From Planctomycetaceae bacterium UBA2671 (GTDB lineage Bacteria; Planctomycetota; Planctomycetia; Planctomycetales; Planctomycetaceae): a stretch of 36,920 nucleotides of DNA. Position numbers and translations under genes: made by a program. Location of the stretch: NCBI GenBank assembly GCA_002359185.1, contig DEML01000068.1, forward strand, positions 93,023 to 129,942, written 5' to 3'. The notes beneath the pieces were generated by a model. It worked only from the letters and a program-made list of their open reading frames with translations, was not told the DNA's origin and made no database searches. Of the stretch, positions 27,422 through 34,100 are shown piece by piece. The first letter of the stretch is position 1; the number at the start of each line of letters is the position of its first letter.

Positions 27422-27703
27422 ATGGCAGAAGCGAAAAAGGATCTCCTGCTCAACTGCATGCAGAAGGATGTGATCCTCGATTTGCAGAGTATGTATGTCT
27501 GCGTCGGAACGCTGGTTGATCAGGATCATCGTTATCTGGTGCTTGAAAATGCGGATCTTCACGATTTGAGAGATACATCGACCACGCGAGAACGGTATAT
27601 TATTGATTCCAAGGTGCACGGCATCCGGGCAAACCGCGAACAGGTGCTCATCAATCGACACGAAGTGGTTGGTTTGTCGTTACTGGATGATGTGATTTCC
27701 TGA
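27422..27703 (+). CDS. Small soluble protein, unknown function, possibly Sm-like fold
   Basis: A 93-residue protein without signal peptide or membrane segment. The sequence alternates short strands: KDVILDLQSMYVCVGTLVD, then YLVLENADLHDL, an RERYIIDSKVHGI segment and INRHEVVGLSLLDDV at the end. This succession of about five strands with a V-G-x-L turn, then an L-x-x-A-D-x-H-D segment, resembles small SH3- or Sm-like barrels. That is a fold guess only. It is not preceded by an evident Shine-Dalgarno. It lies upstream of the BatA/VWA gene on the same strand, with an inverted REP pair (27730-27796) in the 130-base gap. Confidence 0.7.
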   Translation: MAEAKKDLLLNCMQKDVILDLQSMYVCVGTLVDQDHRYLVLENADLHDLRDTSTTRERYIIDSKVHGIRANREQVLINRHEVVGLSLLDDVIS

Positions 27704-27729
27704 GTGGAATTCGAATTGGAATTGGATCT

Positions 27730-27796
27730 GTAGGTCAGGCTGTGCCTGACGAAATCGACGTTGAAGATAAATCATGTCAGGCAAAGCCTGACCTAC
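27730..27796. repeat. Inverted pair of GTAG-headed REP-like elements (BIME-like)
   Basis: Left unit 27730-27750: GTAG, stem GTCAGGC/GCCTGAC, loop TGT. Right unit 27776-27796: the same stem, loop AAA (TTT in reverse), ending CTAC. A 25-base spacer separates them. The left unit continues with GAAATCGAC, as does the single copy at 23111. It has the same geometry as 5729-5818 with a different stem sequence. Confidence 0.75.
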
Positions 27797-27833
27797 GGGT
27801 TGAATTCATCGTCCTTGAGGTGTTTGGAAATTA

Positions 27834-30125
27834 ATGTCATTTTCGCTGCTGAATTTTGGAATGCTGGCCGGGTTGCTGGCGGTCGCGGTGCCTGTGCTGG
27901 TGCACTTGCTCAATCGACGTCGTTTCGATGTCGTCGAGTGGGGGGCGATGCAGTTTCTACAGTTAGGCGAACGAACCCGGCAGAAAATCAAATTGAGCGA
28001 TCTGTTGCTCCTGCTGATGCGAATGCTGATGGTGGCGATACTGGTGCTTGTATTCACCCGGCCATTTCTGCAGGGGAATCTCTATATTCGCAATCTGTAT
28101 CCCGAGCCGATTGATCTGGTGATTGTGATCGACAGTTCTTACAGCATGGGGTGGACGGGTGAAGAAATTACGCCGCATGCGCGAGCCATTCAATCGTGCC
28201 ACAATATATTGGACAACCTCACGTCGGTTGATCGGGTGGCCATTATCGATGCCCGGAATCGTCCGGAACTCCTCACGCCTGCGCCGTTGACAGATGCCTC
28301 CACCGCCCGGCTCGAACTCGAAAAATTAAAAGGCCCGGATGGAACAACCGAAATGGCTGCTGCGATTACGCAGGCCTGTCAATTACTGACACAATCGTAT
28401 TCCACAAGACGGGATATTGTCGTTTTAACAGACCAGCAGGCGCTTTCCTGGGATCCTCCTGAAACTGCAAGTTGGTCGGAGTTTTTGAAATTGCGTCAGT
28501 CTGCAGCTGTTCCGATTCAGCTGTCCGCAATCGATGTCGGCTCCGGCACCATGGACTCGATGGAAAACTATCGCGTCGATCGCCTGAAGGCATCACGAGA
28601 TATTACCGTCGTTAATTCGCCCATTACGATCTCAACTCGTGTTGGATACAAAGGAGCCTTTGCAGAAGCGGAGTGTGAACTGCACTGGTCGGTCGATGGT
28701 CAGCAATTGAGTCGGGAGTCGGACGTACTCCAATTACAAAATGGTGAAGAAGCAGTCGCGGAAATGACGACTCGCTTCGCGGATGCCGGGCCGCATATTA
28801 TTACCGCCTCATTGGATGTCGATGCACTTCCGGGAGATAACGTTGCGGAAATCGTTCTGGATGTTGTCGATGAAGTGCCCGTTGTCATCGCGACCAATGC
28901 CGCCTCACTCACCGATCCTGTTAACCAGGAGGAGCCCGAGACGGAATTTTATCTCTCGCGTGTGTTCGGAAATCCCGATGTCGAGAAGGTTTGGGTCTCT
29001 GCAAAAACTGTCAAGCAGGATCAAATCGATGCGGCTATGCTGGATAAAACCCGCGTTCTGTTTCTGTTGGGACCGGGAGCGGAGTCGATGGACTGGGAAC
29101 TGCTAACGAATTATCTCGTCAAAGGAGGCGGACTCGTTCTGCTGCCGGATCGAGATTCGTCACCAGAGGATTACCAGAAGTCACTCGAGCAATGGATGAT
29201 CGAAGGTCGTTCGGTGCTGCCCGTTCAATTCAATCAACGCATAGAAGCCGGGGATGAGCCTGCCAGACTCGATTTGAAATCATTCTCCGCAGCCTGGCTC
29301 GCCCCGTTCAGCGATCCGACAAAATCTGAACTGGTCGATGTCCTCGTTAATCGGTACTGGGACCTGTCGCTGAATGATCAGGATCTCACGAAACCAAAAG
29401 GTAAGAATGCTCAAAAGCTGGCGATCGAAATGGGACCACCTGCAGTCATCGCCAATATGCAAAATGGTTCGCCTGTTTTTGTCCAACGGAAAATTGGTCG
29501 GGGCCAAATCCTGATCAGCTCAATTGCCTTTGATGGAGCCGGCTCCGATTTGATCCGTCAGCGGACGTTCGTCCCGTTCATGCACGAACTTGTTTTTGGT
29601 ATGACCCGCACAACTTCCGAAAGAAATCTGGATTTGACGCAGGCGATTATTGTTCAACAGCTACCCTGTCAGCCTTTGAAACTGGATGTGACGGCTCCTG
29701 ATGAAAGTCAACTCACTGCTCAGCGAACCGGCAGTGGAGATCAATTGACGTGGCGGCTTTCCAACCTGAAACTTTCGGGGATCTACCAAGTAGAAATCGA
29801 TTGTGAAAAACCAGCAGGCGGTTTACAGGCAAGTGACGAAATGCCGTTTTATGCATTTGCTTCGCGCGAAGAATCGGATATCACACGGCTGAGTGCCGAG
29901 CAGAAACAGGACTTCAACGGAGCCTTCAATCTGAACTGGCGCGCCAATTCCAAAGAAGTGCTCGATGATCTGGCGACCGCTTCGGGTGGTATTGAAATCT
30001 GGCCCATTCTACTTTTTATTGTGACGGCTCTATTGGTTGTTGAACTGCTGATGACCCGCCGCCTGGTGCAGGGGGGACATCGTCAGATTGAACTTAATGA
30101 AGCTTCGCTGGCCGCTCAACAATAA
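27834..30125 (+). CDS. BatA/VWA-domain membrane protein
   Basis: A 763-residue protein. The N-terminus is the BatA (aerotolerance regulator N-terminal) module: two membrane helices (about 5-25 and 57-75) flanking LLNRRRFDVVEWGAMQFL. The von Willebrand A domain begins at about 93 with an intact MIDAS: D100-x-S102-x-S104 in VIDSSYSMG, then GPDGTTEMA and DIVVLTDQQ. The large extracytoplasmic part has Ig-like and glutamine-amidotransferase-like segments (VLFLLGPGAESMDWELL, LVKGGGLVLLPD). It ends with one membrane helix (GIEIWPILLFIVTALLVVEL, about 715-740) and a short cytosolic tail. Such proteins usually work with MoxR ATPases and DUF58 proteins. A MoxR gene lies at 22052-23065, not contiguous, and no DUF58 gene is seen. 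It is convergent with birA. Confidence 0.9.
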   Translation: MSFSLLNFGMLAGLLAVAVPVLVHLLNRRRFDVVEWGAMQFLQLGERTRQKIKLSDLLLLLMRMLMVAILVLVFTRPFLQGNLYIRNLYPEPIDLVIVIDSSYSMGWTGEEITPHARAIQSCHNILDNLTSVDRVAIIDARNRPELLTPAPLTDASTARLELEKLKGPDGTTEMAAAITQACQLLTQSYSTRRDIVVLTDQQALSWDPPETASWSEFLKLRQSAAVPIQLSAIDVGSGTMDSMENYRVDRLKASRDITVVNSPITISTRVGYKGAFAEAECELHWSVDGQQLSRESDVLQLQNGEEAVAEMTTRFADAGPHIITASLDVDALPGDNVAEIVLDVVDEVPVVIATNAASLTDPVNQEEPETEFYLSRVFGNPDVEKVWVSAKTVKQDQIDAAMLDKTRVLFLLGPGAESMDWELLTNYLVKGGGLVLLPDRDSSPEDYQKSLEQWMIEGRSVLPVQFNQRIEAGDEPARLDLKSFSAAWLAPFSDPTKSELVDVLVNRYWDLSLNDQDLTKPKGKNAQKLAIEMGPPAVIANMQNGSPVFVQRKIGRGQILISSIAFDGAGSDLIRQRTFVPFMHELVFGMTRTTSERNLDLTQAIIVQQLPCQPLKLDVTAPDESQLTAQRTGSGDQLTWRLSNLKLSGIYQVEIDCEKPAGGLQASDEMPFYAFASREESDITRLSAEQKQDFNGAFNLNWRANSKEVLDDLATASGGIEIWPILLFIVTALLVVELLMTRRLVQGGHRQIELNEASLAAQQ

Positions 30126-30134
30126 AATTCGGCA

Positions 30135-30174
30135 ATCACCACGCTCATCTCTTTGTTCTGAACGTGCCACTCAA
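30135..30174 (+). repeat. Dispersed repeat E, copy 3 (diverged)
   Basis: ACCACGCTCATCTCTTTGTT with CTGAACGTGCCACTCAA after it aligns to 2475-2515 in the same orientation, with several substitutions and about one deletion. It starts 9 bases after the BatA/VWA stop codon. Confidence 0.55.
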
Positions 30175-30205
30175 TTTTTGCATTTAATTAACTACGAATC
30201 CGAAA

Positions 30206-31012
30206 TCACGACCAGTGGCGGATGACACCTGAGTAGATTCGATGAGTAGTATATTGATCGCGAAGTAATAGGGCTCCATCTTCGTCAATTCCTTCACATC
30301 GACCAATAATGAGATCTTCCGGCTTGCCCGATTCCCCACGATCGAGAGTGACGAGAGTATCATCGAGCAAATGGCATCGCTGCCACATCTGGGGGAAAAG
30401 TTGTGTTCGGTTCTCTACGGACTGCAATGCAGACTCGAAACATCGCATGATTTCAATCAGAAGCTGGATCGAATCCAGTTCTGCTCCGAGAATATCGCTT
30501 AATGAAATCGCGGTGTGTTGAAGTTCGGCAATCATACCTGCCTTTGAATTATTGACATTCAGACCAATTCCGATCACGAGCAGAGATCTCTTTTCAGCAG
30601 GTTGCTCCAGAAGGATTCCGCAAACCTTGCGACCTTGCAGATACAAATCGTTCGGCCATTTCAACTGCAGACTCGAGGCCTGAATCTCCGTGACATTAAT
30701 GATCGCCTGCCTCACCACGGCTGCGGTCATTAATGAGAGTAACTGGATTTCATTAGCGGGTATTGAGTATTGAACAGGTTCAATCAGCAGGGAAAACGTG
30801 AGTGAACCTTCACCTGAAATCCAGAAATTCCGGCCTCGCCCCCGACCAGCGGTCTGCTTTTCAGTGATGACCAGTGTCGGTGTCCGAAATTGCCCGGCTC
30901 GCTCAACGGCATGACGATTCGTTGAACTCAACTGCTCGTGAGGATCAATCTGCCAGCCGGGAAATTCCCGTTGAACATCGTTGAGATTAAGAGGTAGAGA
31001 ATCAGAGGACAT
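30206..31012 (-). CDS. birA: Biotin--[acetyl-CoA-carboxylase] ligase, without DNA-binding domain
   Basis: A 268-residue class I (catalytic only) biotin protein ligase. It makes biotinyl-AMP and transfers biotin to the BCCP subunit of acetyl-CoA carboxylase. Motifs: SSTNRHAVERAG (about 29-40), the biotin/ATP loop TAGRGRGRNFW (54-64), LTFSLLI, LKWPNDLYLQGRKVCGILLE starting at 117 and VIGIGLNVNN. The catalytic lysine lies in KWPND (K118). The N-terminal helix-turn-helix of E. coli BirA is absent, so it should not repress the biotin operon. The C-terminal SH3-like domain ends with LLRDQYTTHRIYSGVIRHW. The start is ATG 31012; a TTG at 31018 would add two residues. No biotin-synthesis gene is near. 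Confidence 0.95.
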   Translation of the reverse strand: MSSDSLPLNLNDVQREFPGWQIDPHEQLSSTNRHAVERAGQFRTPTLVITEKQTAGRGRGRNFWISGEGSLTFSLLIEPVQYSIPANEIQLLSLMTAAVVRQAIINVTEIQASSLQLKWPNDLYLQGRKVCGILLEQPAEKRSLLVIGIGLNVNNSKAGMIAELQHTAISLSDILGAELDSIQLLIEIMRCFESALQSVENRTQLFPQMWQRCHLLDDTLVTLDRGESGKPEDLIIGRCEGIDEDGALLLRDQYTTHRIYSGVIRHWS

Positions 31013-31073
31013 TGTCAATTTTTTGTATAAAGAAGTTAGTTGTTTTGTAACCTGTTTTTATTCACTGGGAATT

Positions 31074-31106
31074 AAAAAACCCTTTGCTGATTAATCAGCA
31101 AAGGGT
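31074..31106 (-). terminator. Rho-independent terminator of the lipoprotein gene
   Basis: On the minus strand, a perfect palindrome with 12-bp arms ACCCTTTGCTGA/TCAGCAAAGGGT (31079-31106) around TTAA, followed by six T (31074-31079 complement). It lies 34 bases after the stop of the gene ending at 31140. Very strong. Confidence 0.9.
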
Positions 31107-31139
31107 ATCAATAATGCTTAAATTATTAAATTCGCTACA

Positions 31140-31622
31140 TTACTCGGAGGTTAATTCAAAATTAATAGTATTGGGGCCAGATTTTACAGTTTCCGTTAAT
31201 GTGGATTCTGAGTTGTACTTGGCAGGAATTACAGCTGGTGCAGTATATTTCTGTCGTTCCTGGGGGGAGAGATTATCTGGGTCAACGCCTTCTGGAAATG
31301 TTGGAGTGGCTCCCTCTCCAACGATGATTGTGACTTTGTGCTCTCCGGGAATTGCGCCCATGTTCTCACCGGAATAATGCAACTCGTAAGTTCCAGTCGC
31401 ATCGGTTGTTCCCGAGGAGGTGTTTCCACTTTCCGTATCGACAGGCGTAAATGTTACCAGTGCATCCGCAAGTGGGTTTCCGTCAAGCGTAACTTTTCCT
31501 GTCACCTGACCTAAATCCGGCAGGTCGTTAGGTCCACCACTGCAGCCTGGGGCTATGCAGAATGTTGTGAGAAGAAAAGAAGATAAGAGGAGCCTGAAAG
31601 CTAAGATCATTGTTGTGGTCAT
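31140..31622 (-). CDS. Transthyretin-like (carboxypeptidase regulatory-like) lipoprotein
   Basis: A 160-residue lipoprotein. The signal peptide (MILAFRLLLSSFLLTTFC in part) ends in the lipobox APGC with lipid-bearing Cys27. The mature protein is one beta-sandwich of the CarboxypepD_reg/transthyretin type: GQVTGKVTLDGNPLADALVT, FTPVD, TDATGTYELHYSGENMGAI, HKVTIIVGEG and a C-terminal strand TINFEL. In planctomycetes this short lipoprotein is found very often next to DUF1559 genes, as here (gap about 280 bases, same strand); the function is unknown. The start is uncertain: ATG 31622 or 31610 both give a good lipoprotein leader, while the longest frame to 31685 adds an unlikely hydrophobic prefix. 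A strong terminator follows at 31074-31106. Confidence 0.87.
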   Translation of the reverse strand: MTTTMILAFRLLLSSFLLTTFCIAPGCSGGPNDLPDLGQVTGKVTLDGNPLADALVTFTPVDTESGNTSSGTTDATGTYELHYSGENMGAIPGEHKVTIIVGEGATPTFPEGVDPDNLSPQERQKYTAPAVIPAKYNSESTLTETVKSGPNTINFELTSE

Positions 31623-31817
31623 CCAGAGGGTTATCTTAAGAGAAAATCGAAAAATGCTTGCAGAAAAAGCAGAACTCTTAATCACTCAGTCAGGTTAAAA
31701 TGCAGAGCAATAGAGCATTTTCAAATGCAGTGTGCCTTCGCGTGTGCGATTATTTCCTAATATCGCTGCAATTGCTCAGGCAGAATGCGGAAAATTGATT
31801 TTGGAAATGTTCTTAAA

Positions 31818-31862
31818 CACACCACCACTTTCAATTGGTGTCATTGAAAGCATGGTGGTGTG
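31818..31862 (-). terminator. Hairpin after the DUF1559 gene, probable terminator
   Basis: Stem CACACCACCA/TGGTGGTGTG (31818-31827 with 31853-31862) with an inner TTTCAAT/ATTGAAA pairing. On the minus strand it is followed by TTTAAG, a weak T-run. It lies 44 bases after the stop at 31906. It may terminate or only attenuate reading into the lipoprotein gene. Confidence 0.6.
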
Positions 31863-31905
31863 AATTGTAAATGTCGTCAGAGAATGCCAGCCGCGTGGAA
31901 TTGAA

Positions 31906-32943
31906 TTAAAATTCACCGACGACTTGATTGTCGTCAATCGCGACCAGTCGCTCTAAAGTACTGTCGACGACTTCGTTGTAACCTTCGTCCCAGGGGTTAA
32001 GTGATCCCTGCGTGCCACTGTCAATAATAAAGTGAATATTTTCGCTGATAAATCGCACTGAACCATCAGCCAGACAGAACTGGGCTCCCCCATCGTGATG
32101 GCTACTGAAACTGAGGGGGCGAGATGTCCCGGGATTAACACGATTAATTTCGTATCGGGCACAGCCGGTGACTGCTCCCATACCTTGTCGACCATTGGAA
32201 TTATGCCCCGTATTTCCATTGGTACCAAAGATTAAACCAGCAGCGTGGGTGTCTCCACCCAACTTCCAGGCCCGTTCTCCAACGGCCAATGTGTTGGAAG
32301 TTCCATCTGTAATGTCAGCCATGGTTCGATAGAATGTCACATTACTGGCTCCATTATGAGCCCAGGGGAACAATCCGTTTGGATTTCTTCGATCAACAGT
32401 TCCTGAGTTAATCACAGCGACATAATTGGCGGTCGCTGTCGCCTCACATTGATTTGTGCCTGTGCAATCGGCACTTCCGCTGACTCCTTTGGGAACTTTG
32501 CGAAAGGTATTCAGCTTGGGACCACCCGCATCGGAGGGGCAGCGGAATGTGGCAATCGGTTGTTGCATCAACGCCAATTTTGTGCTGTTCGCAACAGCAT
32601 TCTCAAATCGGGTTTCCCCAACTTCCAGGCCATCGTAAAGTGGCCCCTGTTCGATGAAGGGAAGAATCATCGAACCCCATGCCCATTCCCCGTTCAAGCC
32701 TTCAGTTCCAGCCGCGTTGTAATAGGAGCAGGATGGGAAGACGCGATGGGTATCGTGATAGTTGTGCAAGGCCAATCCCATCTGTTTGAGGTTGTTCTTG
32801 CAACTGCTTCGGCGAGCTGCTTCTCGGGCTTGTTGAACTGCGGGCAGCAGCAGCGCCACGAGTATTGCGATGATTGCAATAACAACCAGCAATTCGATTA
32901 ATGTAAAAGCTTGACGTTTCGGGTTATGCAGCAAAGTTTTCAT
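31906..32943 (-). CDS. DUF1559 protein with prepilin-type N-terminus
   Basis: A 345-residue protein of a family greatly expanded in planctomycetes. The N-terminus is a type IV pilin/pseudopilin signal: basic leader MKTLLHNPKRQA, cleavage and methylation site A|FTLIELLVV with E17 as the fifth mature residue, then a hydrophobic helix to about residue 33. The DUF1559 start QQAREAARRSSCKNNLKQMG and LHNYHDTHRVFPSC follows. The family C-terminal H-x-DG motif appears as HHDGGAQFCLADGSVRFI. It is presumably a minor-pilin-like surface or envelope protein; the role is unknown. The start is set at 32943 because AAGGA lies 7 bases upstream and the prepilin leader then has normal length. A transthyretin-like lipoprotein gene lies downstream on the same strand. 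Confidence 0.95.
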   Translation of the reverse strand: MKTLLHNPKRQAFTLIELLVVIAIIAILVALLLPAVQQAREAARRSSCKNNLKQMGLALHNYHDTHRVFPSCSYYNAAGTEGLNGEWAWGSMILPFIEQGPLYDGLEVGETRFENAVANSTKLALMQQPIATFRCPSDAGGPKLNTFRKVPKGVSGSADCTGTNQCEATATANYVAVINSGTVDRRNPNGLFPWAHNGASNVTFYRTMADITDGTSNTLAVGERAWKLGGDTHAAGLIFGTNGNTGHNSNGRQGMGAVTGCARYEINRVNPGTSRPLSFSSHHDGGAQFCLADGSVRFISENIHFIIDSGTQGSLNPWDEGYNEVVDSTLERLVAIDDNQVVGEF

Positions 32944-33004
32944 GCAATATTCCTTGGGTAGGGGTAAGGAGAGGTAAGTATGCACCGATTAAAGATTGGC
33001 TTAT

Positions 33005-33033
33005 ATGTTAAGGTTCGGGGAAGTTTGTTTCAA
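33005..33033 (-). promoter_or_regulatory. Probable promoter of the DUF1559 gene
   Basis: On the minus strand, TTGAAA (33028-33033, 5/6) and TAACAT (33005-33010, 4/6) with a 17-bp spacer. Transcription would start near 32998, giving a leader of about 55 bases with a good Shine-Dalgarno. Confidence 0.42.
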
Positions 33034-33139
33034 TACATGAATAATGAGAAAACAAATTCAGCCAATAAATTGCACTGATGTCAATTTCTGATCAAGCGAG
33101 TGAGATTCTCGCAATAACTCAGGACAACCCCAGATTAGT

Positions 33140-33910
33140 TCAATCCGCGATCATCCAAGGTTTCAGAGCTGTATTTGCGAACAGCGTCACTCCACCGAAG
33201 AGAGCAATACCCTGGATCGTCGAGATCAGGATTGCGGCAATTAGGATATCGATGCGAAATTGCCCCTGAGCGGTGAACATATAATACCCCAGCCCGTAGC
33301 GGCCCGCTTCATGCCCGGCGAAGAACTCTCCGACGATTGCCCCGACAATTGCCAGCCCGGAAGCTGTCTGCATGCCGCTGATAATTTGAGGAATGGCAGA
33401 TGGAAATTTCAGTTTCCAAAGTTTCTGCCAGCGGGAGGCTCCATAGAGCTCAAACAACTCCTGCAAATCTTCCCGGCTCTCCAGCAGTCCATTTGTTGCA
33501 GACGTAATAACCGGAAACAGGCTGATAATGAAGGTGATTACAATCACACTGATCATACCATAGCCCAGCCAGGTGATGATGAGTGGTGAGATTGCCACAA
33601 TAGGCACCGTATGCAGAAAAATCGCATACGGATAGCAACTGATTCTCAGCCAGCGAAATTCAGAGAAGAAGATGGCAACAGCCAATCCGACGAAAATGCT
33701 TGCCACGAAACCGGTTACGGCTGAAACAAAAGTGATACCAGCGGCTGAAAATAAATCTCCAGAACGATCAAACAGGACTTGGAACACCGCCCTGGGGGTC
33801 GGTAATAAATAGGGTCCAATCCCACCAATTCGAATCAATAAGTCCCAGAAGACCAGGAAGACGATCAGGCATAATACCGGTGGCAGGCTTAACTTCACAC
33901 GATTCCACAT
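33140..33910 (-). CDS. ABC transporter permease, SsuC/TauC/ThiX-like
   Basis: A 256-residue inner-membrane permease of the BPD_transp_1 type with about six helices. The EAA loop that contacts the ATPase is ELYGASRWQKLWKLKFPSAI (about 154-173). The N-terminal segment GPYLLPTPRAVFQVLFDRSG is typical of permeases for sulfonates, taurine, nitrate/bicarbonate or thiamine precursors. The closest guess is the ThiX/SsuC group; the substrate cannot be set from sequence alone. No ATPase or binding-protein gene is adjacent: the next gene downstream is DUF1559 and upstream is a divergent cytochrome gene. The partners must be encoded elsewhere or the gene is isolated. No obvious Shine-Dalgarno precedes the ATG. 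Confidence 0.9.
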   Translation of the reverse strand: MWNRVKLSLPPVLCLIVFLVFWDLLIRIGGIGPYLLPTPRAVFQVLFDRSGDLFSAAGITFVSAVTGFVASIFVGLAVAIFFSEFRWLRISCYPYAIFLHTVPIVAISPLIITWLGYGMISVIVITFIISLFPVITSATNGLLESREDLQELFELYGASRWQKLWKLKFPSAIPQIISGMQTASGLAIVGAIVGEFFAGHEAGRYGLGYYMFTAQGQFRIDILIAAILISTIQGIALFGGVTLFANTALKPWMIAD

Positions 33911-34100
33911 ATCTGATCATGTCTCCATAGAATTGCTATCACTCAATCTCAAACTGTCAATTGGTAGGATTACCGAGATATTTTATCAAATCACTTTTGA
34001 ATGACACTTCAAAGACGATATAATAAATAAGTAAGCCATGATATTTAGGATGTTCTGATGGCTGAACTCCCTCCTGATCCAATCCCACCCGGATACTAAT

